From Lysinibacillus irui (lineage in GTDB: Bacteria > Bacillota > Bacilli > Bacillales_A > Planococcaceae), in NCBI RefSeq assembly GCF_028877475.1, contig NZ_CP113527.1, positions 1,915,501-1,979,500 of the forward strand: 64,000 nt of DNA, given 5' to 3'. The notes under the pieces were generated by a model. It worked only from the letters and a program-made list of their open reading frames with translations, was not told where the DNA came from and ran no database searches. Position numbers and translations under genes: made by a program. Shown here in pieces: positions 16,856-26,197 of the stretch; position 1 is the stretch's first letter, and each line of letters opens with the position of its first letter.

Positions 16856-17098
16856 CTAATATAGAGTTGGAGTCGGAGGAGAACAACGGAAGGAGTCGAT
16901 GTCTCTTAAAGCAATTGAATATTGATTCCATCTTCCACCGAAAAACCTGTAGCCATAAGCTCTTTCGTGACCCACAGTAGTCAAGAAGAACCAGAAATTG
17001 TCACCGTTTCTAAGCCACATATACGTGAAACGAAATAAACAATTTTCAAGCCCCCTTGGATTCTGGCCATAGAAAGGCATTTCTTCCATATATCGCAT
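16856..17098 (-). CDS. small conserved Trp/Phe/Arg-rich protein
   Basis: 80 residues starting MRYMEEMPFYGQNPRGLE. AAAGGAG lies 12 nt before the ATG. It is rich in aromatic and arginine residues (FRFTYMWLRNGDNFWFF, YGYRFFGGRW). I recall similar short proteins from Bacillus genomes, sometimes labelled transporter without basis. The frame, composition and ribosome site support a real gene; the function is unknown. An overlapping minus-strand frame (16981-17208) is judged spurious. Confidence 0.6.
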   Translation of the reverse strand: MRYMEEMPFYGQNPRGLENCLFRFTYMWLRNGDNFWFFLTTVGHERAYGYRFFGGRWNQYSIALRDIDSFRCSPPTPTLY

Positions 17099-17443
17099 AT
17101 GTCAGATTCACTCCTTTTTAAAATTAGACTTATAACCAGTTTATGCCTAAGGTCAGAGCTTAGGTTGGATGTATGCCCTGCATAGTTTTTGTAGAAGGAA
17201 GCAGCCACTGCTAAATCGACAAGCTAAAATTCCTTGTTAAGTGTAACGGGCACATTTCTTTAGTATGGAAGGGTCTTTCTTCATGAAATGGGCTATATTG
17301 GAGAGGAATGGATTATTTTTAAATATACAAGTTTAAATTAATCACGGTGAACCGTATCATAAGTAAGAGAGATTGTCGTATATTCTATTATCAGATACCA
17401 GAGGATTTTGCATTTCCACAGATCAACAAAAAGGACGGATATA
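17099..17443. other. intergenic region with dispersed hairpin
   Basis: It contains one copy of the dispersed hairpin family (17248-17283, GGGCACATTTCTT with GGAAGGGTCTTTCTTC). The copy is followed by CATGAAATGGGC, shared in close form with the copy at 43957. Nothing else is supported. Confidence 0.4.
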
Positions 17444-17629
17444 ATGAAATATAATAAAACAACTATGCTAAAGCTTATCAATGAACATCGAACGTTGCAT
17501 GATGAATTAAAAAAGCTAAAATCTGAAATGGGTTTAGAGAAAAATTTTGCAGTAAAGGCATTGTACCATTCCTATGTTGCAGAGGATGGTCCTTATATGA
17601 AAGAATACCAAGATTTAGAGCGATTATAA
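17444..17629 (+). CDS. small hypothetical protein
   Basis: ATG 17444 follows AAGGACGG and gives 61 residues. MLKLINEHRTLHDELKKLKSE suggests an N-terminal amphipathic or coiled-coil helix; the C-terminal part (YHSYVAEDGPYMKEY) is polar. No family recognised. A strong terminator follows 51 nt after the stop, which supports a real transcript. Confidence 0.55.
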   Translation: MKYNKTTMLKLINEHRTLHDELKKLKSEMGLEKNFAVKALYHSYVAEDGPYMKEYQDLERL

Positions 17630-17680
17630 TAAATAGATGTTGCCACTAACAAATAGATGGAAGTAACACGAACCATTTTG

Positions 17681-17715
17681 AGCTGATGAGTAGATGATAC
17701 TCATCAGCTTTTTTA
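17681..17715 (+). terminator. intrinsic terminator
   Basis: AGCTGATGAGT (17681-17691) pairs with ACTCATCAGCT (17699-17709), then six T. Confidence 0.92.
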
Positions 17716-17746
17716 CGTCTCGCATTGTGATAACAGTAAGGAGAAA

Positions 17747-17854
17747 ATGTTATCGCTGTCTAGTCAAATGGGCCGCCACTTCGACCATGTCAGTCCCTGT
17801 GGAAAGGGTAATCCTATGCTGCCGTTTTTCCTTCTGAGAAAATATAGTTACTAG
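17747..17854 (+). CDS. possible 35-residue small ORF in a GC-rich patch
   Basis: TAAGGAG is 3 nt before an ATG that opens a 35-codon frame containing GRHFDHVSPCGKGNPMLPFF. The patch 17755-17845 is clearly richer in G+C than its surroundings. It might instead be a structured RNA whose sequence happens to be open. Promoter and conservation are unknown. Confidence 0.25.
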   Translation: MLSLSSQMGRHFDHVSPCGKGNPMLPFFLLRKYSY

Positions 17855-18264
17855 AAATGAAATTCAACAGGATAAAAGGCCTGTTAATACGATTCTCATT
17901 AACTATGTAAAAGATTTATAATGTACTATTTTACATAAAATTTAGAATATTAATAGTAAATTACAATGTATTTATTATTTATCTGTTAAAATTAATATGT
18001 TAATCAAGATTTTGGTGACCAAAATTTTGTTAATTGAATTCTTATCAAATAGGAATGAGGGAGGTAGTACTCTAAGTATGGGAATTTGGTGGAATTAAAA
18101 AATTGCGTTAACTATTTCACCGATAGTAGGAACCTAATACCCAAATTACAATCGGTAACAGGTTTATCAGTTTCGTTAGGTTTACAGGTGAGGGGAACAC
18201 AATAATTGAATAACTTCACAGAAACTCTTTGATCATTAATAAAAAAATATAAGGAGCTAAACGA
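17855..18264 (+). promoter_or_regulatory. upstream region of the nuclease gene with a 17-bp palindrome
   Basis: ATTTTGGT-G-ACCAAAAT (18009-18025) is a perfect palindrome about 240 bp before the nuclease start. TGTTAA elements recur around it (twice upstream about 11-15 bp apart and once downstream), which recalls but does not prove a phosphate-type regulatory region. GGGAGG at 18058-18063 precedes only a 6-codon frame. Confidence 0.4.
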
Positions 18265-21200
18265 ATGAAGAGATATAAAATTAATTTCGTTTCCAAAATT
18301 GCGTTATCATTTTTACTAGTCATTTCAATGATTTTGCCTTACTTTACAGTTGTAAAGGCTGATACGACAGAGGCTATTGGAGTGGGGGAAGCGGTCAATC
18401 AATTTGATCCAACCACAGTGAAGAGTAATGTTACTGTAGAAGGATATATCGTAGGGTTTGCCAAAAGTGAAACTTCATATTCAGTGATAGCAGATAGTGA
18501 CACAAATATTGCGATTGCCGATACACCGGGTGAAACAGAAGTCACGAAAATGCTGTATATTCAATTACCAAGCTCCTATAGAGCCAATTTCGGTTTATAT
18601 ACTAACCCAAGTAATCTTGGGAAAAAAGTTAAAATAACAGGTTCACTAGAAAAATATTTTGGCAACCATGCAGGGCTAAAATCACCAACTTCAATTGAGT
18701 TTGTTGGGGATGATACAACTGAACCAAATCCTCCCGAGACGGCAACAATTGCCGAAGCTCGTGCAGCTGTTGGAACTGACCGCACAGTTCAAATTCAAGG
18801 GACGGTTACGACAACACCTGGTAGCTGGGGAGGCAAGGCCTTCTATGTACAGGATGAGACAGCAGGGGTATATGTCTTCTCTAGTTCTGCAGAAGCAGGG
18901 AGCTTAGCTGTCGGAGATATTGTCAAAATCACAGGGAAAACTAGTTTATATAGTGGAGAAGTTCAATTTAATTCACCGACAATTGAACGACTTTCTACAG
19001 GGACAGCACCTGCACCACAAACAGTGACTCTTCCGATTGATGACAGTTTACAAGGTGAATTAATTACAATTGAAAATGTGAAGATTAAAGATTTAGCGCC
19101 ATCTGGTACGTATGGTACATTTGAATTTAAAGCGGTCGATGCTGCAAATAACGAGCTGTTAATTCGCCATGATAACCGTACAGGCTATCAGTTCTCTCAG
19201 TTTGAAGCAGATGGATTCAATAACAATGATGTCATCACCGTGACAGGGATTGCGTCAATTTTTAACGGGACATATCAATTAAAAACGTTAAGCGCGGAAA
19301 GCTTCCAATTAGTATCAAACTATGAGCCAACTCAAGTAGGGAATATTAAAGCTTTACCAGCAACAGGCGAAGTTTACGCAGGAACAAAAGTAACATTATC
19401 TACAGATACACCAAATGCAACAATCTATTACACGATAGATGGTACTGAACCAACAACAGCTAGTGAGATTTATGATGCAGCAGCGGGCATTGTTGTAAAT
19501 AAAGCCATGACAATTAAAGCATTTGCTACTGCAACTGGTTTAGACGATAGTGAAGTTGCGTCCTTTAATTTTACAGTGAAAGAAGAGCCGACCGTTATTT
19601 CCATTACGGAAGCACGAAATAAAGAAATCGGACAAACTGTCATCGTATCAGGTATTGTAACAGCAAAATTAGAAACAGCTACAGCACATATTCAAGATGA
19701 AGATGGAGCGGCGATAGCCATTTATCCTGCAGATAGTCTTACTGCAAATGTCGGTGATCGGGTGACGGTGCAAGGTCAAGTAGCTGAATATAGCGGACTC
19801 AAGCAATTAATGAATATTTCGCTTGTTGGCTTGCCTGTTCCTTCGACATTACCAGAGCCACACATTATCAAGAGTAATGAGGTTGCAGAAGACAATGAAT
19901 CGAGATTAGTAACAATTAAAAATGTGGCCATTACTGGTTCGGGTCAAAACTTTACAGGAACTGACGAAGTTGGTACATTTGCTATTTACGATAAAACACG
20001 AGACTCAGGTTTAGTGAGTGGAAAAACGTATGGGGAAATTACAGGGATTATTGGTCAATATACAAACCATCAACTGCTCCCGATTCGCATTATTGAAGAT
20101 GTAACAAAGGTGCAGGATATCAAAGCTTCTCACGTTGGAGGCGTAACAGCTGGCACGAAAGTCTCGCTTTCTACAATGACAGAAGGTGCAACGATTTATT
20201 ACACAATGGATGGCTCTACACCAACAACAGCAAGTACAAAGTATACAGAGGAAATCCTTGTTAATAAACCAATGACGATTAAAGCGATTGCGGTAAAAGA
20301 AGGTTTAACAAACAGTGCAATAGCTACATTTGTTTATGAAATTATTGATACTAAAAATGCCAAGATTAGTGATATTCAAGGAGCAAGTCATACATCACCA
20401 TATGTTGATTTAACGGTAAATGATGTGGAGGGAATAGTAACATTCGTTATTAATTCATCGAGCTTCATTATGCAAGAAGTCGATTCGGCATTCGATGGCG
20501 TAAAATCAACTGCGATCAAGGTAAATAAGTCTGCACATAATGTAGCGGTAGGGGACATTATTAAAGTATCAGGAAAAGTAATGGAAGAGGGTGGCAACTC
20601 TCGATTGAAAGATACGCAAATTTCAGCAGCCAATATTACAAAAACAGGTACAGCAGTAATTCCAGAAGCGCTTGTGATAGGAGAGGACCTATTCCCACCA
20701 AATAAAATAATCGATAATGATGCCTTTAGCATTTTTGATCCACAAGAAGATGGTATTGATTTTTGGGAATCAATCGAGTATATGCGTGTATCATTCCCAG
20801 AAGCAAGAGTGATTGGACCAATATATAATAATGATTCTCCAATTGTTGTACCGAGCACAACCAATAATACATTTAATGTCAATGGCGGTTTAAATATTGC
20901 GGCCGATGATTATAACCCCGAAAAAATTATGCTTGAAGGGGTAGCAGGGAAAAACTATGATTCAGGTGATCGTTTTAATGAAGCCCTTATCGGTTTTGTA
21001 GAGAATTTTACAGATGGCTATCGACTGAACACGAATAAAGTATTCCCGGAAGTGACAAAGGCGAATATTCAACAAGAAGTGACGCATCTCGAACCAGTAG
21101 CGGACAAGTTAAATGTCGCTTCTTATAATATCGAAAACTTCTCGAATAATCCTGCCAACACATCAAATGAAAAAGTAGCCAGAATTGCATCGACATTTGT

Positions 21201-22389
21201 GAAAAATATGAAGTCACCAGATATTATTACATTAGTCGAGGTACAAGATAATGATGGGCAAATTGATTCAGGAAATGCTGATGCATCAGAAAGCTACATG
21301 CGATTAATTAATGCGATTAAAGCTGCTGGTGGCCCTGCTTATGATTGGATTGACGTCATGCCACTTAACAATACAGTAGGTGGTGCACCTGGTGGTAATA
21401 TTCGTGTAGGTTACTTATATAACCCGACGCGTGTTTCGTTAGTGACAGGTACAAAGGGATTGGGTGACCAAGCGAATACGTGGACAGCAGATGGAAGCCT
21501 TGCTTTAAATCCTGGCTTTGTAGATCCATCAAAATTTGTAGATACACGTAAACCAATTGCAGCAGAATTTGAATTCCAGGAAGAACGAGTAGTTATTATC
21601 GGAGCTCACTTAAATTCTAAAGGTGGGGATGGCTCACTGTGGGGACCAACGCAGCCGCCGGTGTTAGAATCCGTAACGAAACGTATTCAGCTTGCTCAAG
21701 CAATCAATGATTTTATCGATGAAGGACTTGCCATAAATCCGGAATTAAATATCATTGTAGCAGGGGACATGAATGACTTTGAATTCACACCAGCTCTTGA
21801 AACATTAAAAGGTGATGTATTAACGAATATGGTAGATAAAGCTCCAGAGCAAGACCGATTTACGTACTTCTTCCAAGGGAACAATCAAGTGTTGGATCAT
21901 ATTTTAGTTTCGAATAATCTTGCTGATGATGCGAAAATTGACTTAATTCATATGAATGCGAACTTTACAGAAGCACAAGGGCGTGCATCGGATCATGACC
22001 CAGTCTTAGTTCAAATTGATTTGAAGGCAGGGAATGAGGAAGTCCCAACACCAATCATACCTGAAAATGTATACAACTTTGATAACTACAAAACAGGTAA
22101 GTTAATAATGAATCGCGAAAGTATTTCGCTAACGTTAGGGAAAAATACGAACATTAAAAATGGAATCGCGGTATTTAGTGAATATGCAGAATTCCACGGG
22201 GAAGGATTCGCAGACAAAACAGTAACAATTAGTCCGAAAAAAGGAAATGCTATTATTGATTTTAAAGGTACACAAATTGGAAAAATAATTATCGAAGGAA
22301 AAAATGTAAAAGAGATACGAAATTTACCTACTGAAGCGAACATCACCTATACGAAAGGGGCTTCGGAAGAGGAAATTGAGTTTAAGTAA
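18265..22389 (+). CDS. large secreted nuclease with endonuclease/exonuclease/phosphatase domain
   Basis: 1374 residues with a signal peptide at 1-31 (cleavage near VKA-DT). In order: an OB-like DUF6359-type domain (35-145), a nucleic-acid-binding OB domain (about 155-290), a chitobiase-type C-terminal beta domain (about 356-435, TIYYTIDGTEPTTAS), another OB domain (442-612), a second chitobiase-type domain (615-692) and a further OB-like domain (695-798). The EEP catalytic domain (about 945-1250) has VASYNIENF, AGDMNDFEF, LDHILVS and SDHDPV. A C-terminal region of about 120 residues has no LPXTG or SLH signal. It probably degrades extracellular DNA for nutrients. ATAAGGAGCTAAACG is the ribosome site. 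Confidence 0.88.
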   Translation: MKRYKINFVSKIALSFLLVISMILPYFTVVKADTTEAIGVGEAVNQFDPTTVKSNVTVEGYIVGFAKSETSYSVIADSDTNIAIADTPGETEVTKMLYIQLPSSYRANFGLYTNPSNLGKKVKITGSLEKYFGNHAGLKSPTSIEFVGDDTTEPNPPETATIAEARAAVGTDRTVQIQGTVTTTPGSWGGKAFYVQDETAGVYVFSSSAEAGSLAVGDIVKITGKTSLYSGEVQFNSPTIERLSTGTAPAPQTVTLPIDDSLQGELITIENVKIKDLAPSGTYGTFEFKAVDAANNELLIRHDNRTGYQFSQFEADGFNNNDVITVTGIASIFNGTYQLKTLSAESFQLVSNYEPTQVGNIKALPATGEVYAGTKVTLSTDTPNATIYYTIDGTEPTTASEIYDAAAGIVVNKAMTIKAFATATGLDDSEVASFNFTVKEEPTVISITEARNKEIGQTVIVSGIVTAKLETATAHIQDEDGAAIAIYPADSLTANVGDRVTVQGQVAEYSGLKQLMNISLVGLPVPSTLPEPHIIKSNEVAEDNESRLVTIKNVAITGSGQNFTGTDEVGTFAIYDKTRDSGLVSGKTYGEITGIIGQYTNHQLLPIRIIEDVTKVQDIKASHVGGVTAGTKVSLSTMTEGATIYYTMDGSTPTTASTKYTEEILVNKPMTIKAIAVKEGLTNSAIATFVYEIIDTKNAKISDIQGASHTSPYVDLTVNDVEGIVTFVINSSSFIMQEVDSAFDGVKSTAIKVNKSAHNVAVGDIIKVSGKVMEEGGNSRLKDTQISAANITKTGTAVIPEALVIGEDLFPPNKIIDNDAFSIFDPQEDGIDFWESIEYMRVSFPEARVIGPIYNNDSPIVVPSTTNNTFNVNGGLNIAADDYNPEKIMLEGVAGKNYDSGDRFNEALIGFVENFTDGYRLNTNKVFPEVTKANIQQEVTHLEPVADKLNVASYNIENFSNNPANTSNEKVARIASTFVKNMKSPDIITLVEVQDNDGQIDSGNADASESYMRLINAIKAAGGPAYDWIDVMPLNNTVGGAPGGNIRVGYLYNPTRVSLVTGTKGLGDQANTWTADGSLALNPGFVDPSKFVDTRKPIAAEFEFQEERVVIIGAHLNSKGGDGSLWGPTQPPVLESVTKRIQLAQAINDFIDEGLAINPELNIIVAGDMNDFEFTPALETLKGDVLTNMVDKAPEQDRFTYFFQGNNQVLDHILVSNNLADDAKIDLIHMNANFTEAQGRASDHDPVLVQIDLKAGNEEVPTPIIPENVYNFDNYKTGKLIMNRESISLTLGKNTNIKNGIAVFSEYAEFHGEGFADKTVTISPKKGNAIIDFKGTQIGKIIIEGKNVKEIRNLPTEANITYTKGASEEEIEFK

Positions 22390-22461
22390 TAGCTCATTGC
22401 GGTAAGTTGGTTTATAAACATAGAGTTTAGTAGACAAAAAACCGAAAATGGAATGTTGTTT

Positions 22462-22497
22462 AACGTCATTAGGGAAAAATTCCTTAATGACGTTTTT
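22462..22497 (+). terminator. terminator of the nuclease gene
   Basis: AACGTCATTAGGGA (22462-22475) pairs with TCCTTAATGACGTT (22481-22494) with one wobble, followed by a T run. Confidence 0.88.
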
Positions 22498-22686
22498 ATG
22501 TATTTTTGAGCATCATGTATTTAAATGAATTACCTTGAAAAACTAAGGTTTCAACTTTTAATTGACTATTACTTTAAATCATAAATTGGATAATCTATGT
22601 TATTATTTAAATGTAAGTTTTGATAAATTTTGTTATTAATTAGTTGATTTAAACTCTTACTTATTTAGACAGGAGGTAGCGATGAC

Positions 22687-23646
22687 ATGGAACAAAAATT
22701 ACTAGAATTACTCAACGAAATATATCCAGTGGATTTTATAAAAGTTGAAGCAGTAACAAATGAAATGTTTCGCTGTACCGCAACACAAGGTGAATACTTT
22801 GCAAGAATAACAAACTACAAAGGTTATGATGAACAATTAGAAGAGGTTACATATACAAACTACCTACATAATGAAGGACTAGGTGTATCACCTGCAATTG
22901 TCTCAATAAAGGGTAGAGTGGTAGAAAAGATAACCTTAAACAAAAAGGAATTATTAACTGTTCTTTATGAATCCGCAGCTGGTAACCATTTACCAAGGAA
23001 TGAATGGAATGCAAATGTTTTAAAAGAGTTAGGTAGACAAATAGGTAAATTACATCGCCTCTCTAGAAAATTTGAGGAGATACATCCGACTAGATATATC
23101 AATGATTGGTATGAAAATGAGGAGTATGCATTCTTGAAATACATTCCTGAGGAAGAGACTACGATTAGAGATGTGGCACAAGAAATATTAAGTACAATAA
23201 AAAACATGCCAAAAGACAGTTCGAATTATGGATTGTTACACGGTGACTTATGGTTAGAGAATATATTAGTAGATCAAGATTTAAAGCTGTCAATGGTTGA
23301 TTTTCAAGATTGTGAGAAAAATTATTATATCTTTGATTTAGCTGTTCCCATATATAGTGCGATCGAGTATTCATTTGTCGGTGGTGAGAACATCATTGAA
23401 TATGGAAGAGGTATTACAAAAGCAATCATCGAAGGATACCAAGAGGAAAACAATCTCCCAAAGGAAATGTTAGATAAACTTCCTCTATTTATCAAACTAA
23501 AAGAAATCTTTGAGTATAGCTTGATGCATATGTATTGGAATAAAGAAAACTTAACGGAAGAACAGATAAGAATAATGAACCATTTTAGAATGAGAATTGA
23601 AAAAGATCATTCTTTCCTTGACACAAACGGTTTGTTGATAAACTAA
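22687..23646 (+). CDS. aminoglycoside-phosphotransferase-fold kinase
   Basis: 319 residues; ATG 9 nt after AGGAGGT. The APH/choline-kinase motif LLHGDLWLENIL (HGD near 185-187) supplies the catalytic Asp and Asn, and SMVDFQDCE (near 203-209) the metal-binding Asp. The family phosphorylates small hydroxyl compounds (antibiotics, choline, homoserine, sugars); the substrate here is not evident and resistance should not be assumed. Monocistronic by spacing; a decayed cupin gene lies just downstream. Confidence 0.82.
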   Translation: MEQKLLELLNEIYPVDFIKVEAVTNEMFRCTATQGEYFARITNYKGYDEQLEEVTYTNYLHNEGLGVSPAIVSIKGRVVEKITLNKKELLTVLYESAAGNHLPRNEWNANVLKELGRQIGKLHRLSRKFEEIHPTRYINDWYENEEYAFLKYIPEEETTIRDVAQEILSTIKNMPKDSSNYGLLHGDLWLENILVDQDLKLSMVDFQDCEKNYYIFDLAVPIYSAIEYSFVGGENIIEYGRGITKAIIEGYQEENNLPKEMLDKLPLFIKLKEIFEYSLMHMYWNKENLTEEQIRIMNHFRMRIEKDHSFLDTNGLLIN

Positions 23647-23653
23647 TCTTAAT

Positions 23654-23866
23654 CTTGCGCAATTCGGATATGGATTTTTAGGAACTGGTCGAATAATTGG
23701 GTATCACCAGGCTGTTGTACCCCAACTGCTTTTAATTGTAAAAGGTGAAGGAAAGGTTATAGGTGAAAACGAGGAGTATATTAAAGTACAATGTGGAAAT
23801 GCAGTGTTTTGGGTGAAGTATGAATGGCATGAGACCAAATCCGGGTGCCAAAACAAGGAATTATAA
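23654..23866 (+). pseudogene. cupin gene relic
   Basis: A frame with no start codon reads FGYGFLGTGRIIGYHQAVVP, then QLLLIVKGEGKVIGENEEYI, and ends near FWVKYEWHETKSG. This is the middle of a small Bacillus cupin, in which GYHQAVVxQLLLIVxGEG and the GEWHETK segment are characteristic. The N-terminal third and the C-terminal strand are missing, so the gene is dead. Confidence 0.72.
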
Positions 23867-23909
23867 TTAAATAAAATCATGCTTTAAACGAAGGATTATG
23901 GCAAGCAGG

Positions 23910-23935
23910 GGACTTCCTAAATGGAAGTCCTTTTA
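23910..23935 (+). terminator. intrinsic terminator
   Basis: GGACTTCC (23910-23917) and GGAAGTCC (23923-23930) with a 5-nt loop, then TTTT. Confidence 0.75.
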
Positions 23936-24031
23936 GGGGAACTTCTTATTTTGCGTGTTATCAACAATTGAAAAGCACTCAAATACAAAAGGTCCTATAC
24001 AAAACTTTACAAGCTCACTAATTTTCTTACG

Positions 24032-24108
24032 CCCTCGGCAGGAATCAAACCTATATTTTAAGAAACGCAATCTCATGTGCTTTCCATAATAGAGTTAATT
24101 CCCGAGGG
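24032..24108 (-). tRNA. decayed tRNA-like sequence (pseudo-tRNA)
   Basis: On the minus strand, 77 nt are bounded by CCCTCGG and CCGAGGG (7 bp, acceptor-like). Inside, TAACTC..TATGGAAAGCA resembles the usual D-arm text TAGCTCAGTTGGTAGAGCA. GAGA-TTGCGTT-TCTT resembles an anticodon arm (7-nt loop, GCG in the middle), and ATAGG-TTTGATT-CCTGC a T arm. Stems are imperfect, the base after the anticodon is T rather than a purine, and no CCA follows, so a functional tRNA is unlikely. Confidence 0.4.
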
Positions 24109-24191
24109 AAGCTAATACATCTAGCGATTTACAATTATTAGCTAAAATCACTGCGTGTTATTTATGCGAACATTGAGCATTCATTTCGCCC

Positions 24192-24629
24192 TTACTCTTT
24201 AGGATGAAGAAATATCAGAATTTTACCATCCTCAACGTCGTTAGAATAACGTTCAGCTGCATCATCTGGGACTCCAATTTCCATAAGAGCATGTTTTAAC
24301 CCGCCAGCACCAGAGTTAGCCCCTACGACTGCTCCCCCAATTGTTGTAATAATAGGACCTGCAGCCAACACAGCGCCAAATCCGGGAATCAAAACAGTGG
24401 ATAATCCTGCTATCACGCCTGCTATGCCAATTGCAGCCCCAGTTGCAGCTCCAGCAAGGGCTCCATCTATATTGGAGGGTTTTACTTCCTGTGTGTTTTC
24501 AGATAATTCTTTTGCTTTTTTAGTAATAACTGAAATTTCCTCAGTTGTATAGCCTTTCTCTTTTAAATTTTCAACAACTTCAGCCGCTCTATGTTCATTA
24601 TCGTATACACCAATAACTTGATTCTTCAT
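24192..24629 (-). CDS. general stress protein 17M-like protein
   Basis: 145 residues. The N-terminal domain (1-50, VIGVYDNEHRAAEVVENLK) is the general stress protein 17M-like fold. The middle is a glycine/alanine-rich hydrophobic segment (about 57-105, GALAGAATGAAIGIAG), followed by a C-terminal GVPDDAAERYSNDVEDGKILI. Members are induced by general stress in Bacillus. AACAGGAGGTAATTTTTA precedes the ATG. A sigma-B-like promoter lies at 24667-24692. Molecular role unknown. Confidence 0.85.
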   Translation of the reverse strand: MKNQVIGVYDNEHRAAEVVENLKEKGYTTEEISVITKKAKELSENTQEVKPSNIDGALAGAATGAAIGIAGVIAGLSTVLIPGFGAVLAAGPIITTIGGAVVGANSGAGGLKHALMEIGVPDDAAERYSNDVEDGKILIFLHPKE

Positions 24630-24666
24630 TAAAAATTACCTCCTGTTTGCTTCAGCTGTGTTTTCT

Positions 24667-24692
24667 TTACCCGTTTTTTAGTATTTCTAGAC
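24667..24692 (-). promoter_or_regulatory. candidate sigma-B promoter for the 17M-like gene
   Basis: On the minus strand GTCTAG, 14 nt, GGGTAA; the Bacillus sigma-B consensus is GTTTAA, 13-15 nt, GGGTAT. It lies about 40 nt upstream of a stress gene. Confidence 0.5.
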
Positions 24693-24849
24693 ACATTTCA
24701 CCTTCAAGCAAATGTATACCAAAGATACTGTACAAATTTTCCATTGTTTGAACCAAGTTGTGGGCCTACTACAGCTCCTAAAGTAGTCGATTTTAATGGA
24801 AGATGCGAGCAACTAGATAATGACAATAATAATATGTCTTTGTGCTTTC

Positions 24850-24892
24850 AAAAAAGGACCTTCAGTCTCAATAGCTGAAGGTCCTTCTTTTT
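24850..24892. terminator. bidirectional terminator after the MFS gene
   Basis: GGACCTTCAG and CTGAAGGTCC (10 bp) around TCTCAATAG with A and T runs on both sides. Confidence 0.92.
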
Positions 24893-26124
24893 TATGCCAT
24901 TTCATTTTTATTTTCAATATCTTCTACTTTGATAAATTTTAGGACAACGAACAGGAGAATGAATCCCAATACACCTGCCGTAATATAGCTGGCATTGAGA
25001 TAATTTTTCATGACAAGTGACATAATAGGAGGGCCGGCTGCAACGCCTATAAATCGCGCTGAGCTGTAAAAAGAGGATACGGTTCCTCTTAACTCTTTTC
25101 TAATATTGTCAGTAATAATTGTGTCAAGTGCAGGCAAAAGTGCACCAATAGCAATCCCCACTATACTCGTTACGACTAATAAAAGTATCAGTTTTTTGCT
25201 TGTAAACCCAACGAAGACAATACTGACAGACATTGCTATCAAGGAGACAATGATTATTTTTTTAATCCTTCCCAGGTTTCCTTTAATTTTTCTACCGGAT
25301 ATATATGAAGCGATACAAAGTAATAAAAGGGGAATGGCCAGGACAAACCCTTTTTTAATCCCTTTTATATCATGAACTTTCTCGAGGTTTTCTGACAAAA
25401 AAAATAGCATACTAAATAATATGAGCATTACAAGGACTCCGTTAAGGAATACGGTATACAACCATTTTCCTTCCTCCTTGAAAACTTTTTTTGTATTACG
25501 TAAAAACTCTTTGAACTTCAATGGTTCATCATCATCTTTAGGAGCTTTAACGAAGAAGAAAATAAGTATAATTGAAATCAGACTAAGCGCTGAAATGGAA
25601 AAGAAGGGCAGGAACCATAAAAAAGCGGCAAATATTGAACCTAAAATGGGACTTAACACTTTCCCAAACGTGTTAGATGTTTCAATTATTCCTAATGTAG
25701 AACTTATTTTTTCGTCATCATCCTGATAAAGATCACCTACAAGAGGCAAAACGATCGGCATGGCACCAGCCGCCCCTATTCCCTGAATTATTCTGCCAAC
25801 AATAATTATTGTGTACGGGTCATCCATTTTCCATGAAGCAAATCCGGCAATCAGACCACCAATTAAAGCTAAAATTAAGCTCGGTAATATGACGATTTTT
25901 CTACCGAAGCGGTCCGATAAATAGCCAGCTACTGGGATAAGAAAAATAGCTGCGACTGAATAGCTAGTTATGATCATGCTCGATTGAAATGAAGTGATCC
26001 CGACCTTATCTTCCAGTATCGGGAGCACGGGAATAAGCATCGAATTTCCCAGTGTCATGATGAGCGGAATAGAAGTCAAACTTACAATACACCAGACACT
26101 TACATTAACCTTCTCTTGGTCCAT
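24892..26124 (-). CDS. MFS transporter (drug:H+ antiporter type)
   Basis: 410 residues from ATG 26124 (GAGGTGTGGTA before it; an in-frame GTG six bases earlier has no spacing). Twelve membrane helices; the loop 2-3 motif GYLSDRFGRKIVILP and the helix 4 GRIIQGIGAAGAMPIVLP (antiporter motif B) are well conserved. A long charged central loop (APKDDDEPLKFKEF..KEEGKW) separates the halves. It likely exports a drug or metabolite using the proton gradient. It lies 74 nt downstream of a LysE-type exporter on the same strand, so the two may form an export operon. Confidence 0.87.
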   Translation of the reverse strand: MDQEKVNVSVWCIVSLTSIPLIMTLGNSMLIPVLPILEDKVGITSFQSSMIITSYSVAAIFLIPVAGYLSDRFGRKIVILPSLILALIGGLIAGFASWKMDDPYTIIIVGRIIQGIGAAGAMPIVLPLVGDLYQDDDEKISSTLGIIETSNTFGKVLSPILGSIFAAFLWFLPFFSISALSLISIILIFFFVKAPKDDDEPLKFKEFLRNTKKVFKEEGKWLYTVFLNGVLVMLILFSMLFFLSENLEKVHDIKGIKKGFVLAIPLLLLCIASYISGRKIKGNLGRIKKIIIVSLIAMSVSIVFVGFTSKKLILLLVVTSIVGIAIGALLPALDTIITDNIRKELRGTVSSFYSSARFIGVAAGPPIMSLVMKNYLNASYITAGVLGFILLFVVLKFIKVEDIENKNEMA

Positions 26125-26197
26125 TACCACACCTCGACTAATATTCTTTTAAAGGTATGGTTTCCTTTCGTGTTCATTTTATGCGCTGTTGGTGAGA

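Noticed and set aside
16981..17208. 75-codon minus-strand frame overlapping the small aromatic protein gene
   Set aside because: It overlaps 16856-17098 in another frame; that frame has the better ribosome site and composition.
17880..17910. Fur box near GATTCTCATT
   Set aside because: Only a few bases fit the Fur consensus, with no inverted symmetry and no iron gene nearby.
18086..18205. ComX-like pheromone precursor upstream of the nuclease gene
   Set aside because: The frame (LKNCVNYFTDSRNLIPKLQS..) recalls ComX precursors in length and spacing, but it lacks the C-terminal Trp, a good ribosome site and any ComQ/ComP neighbour.
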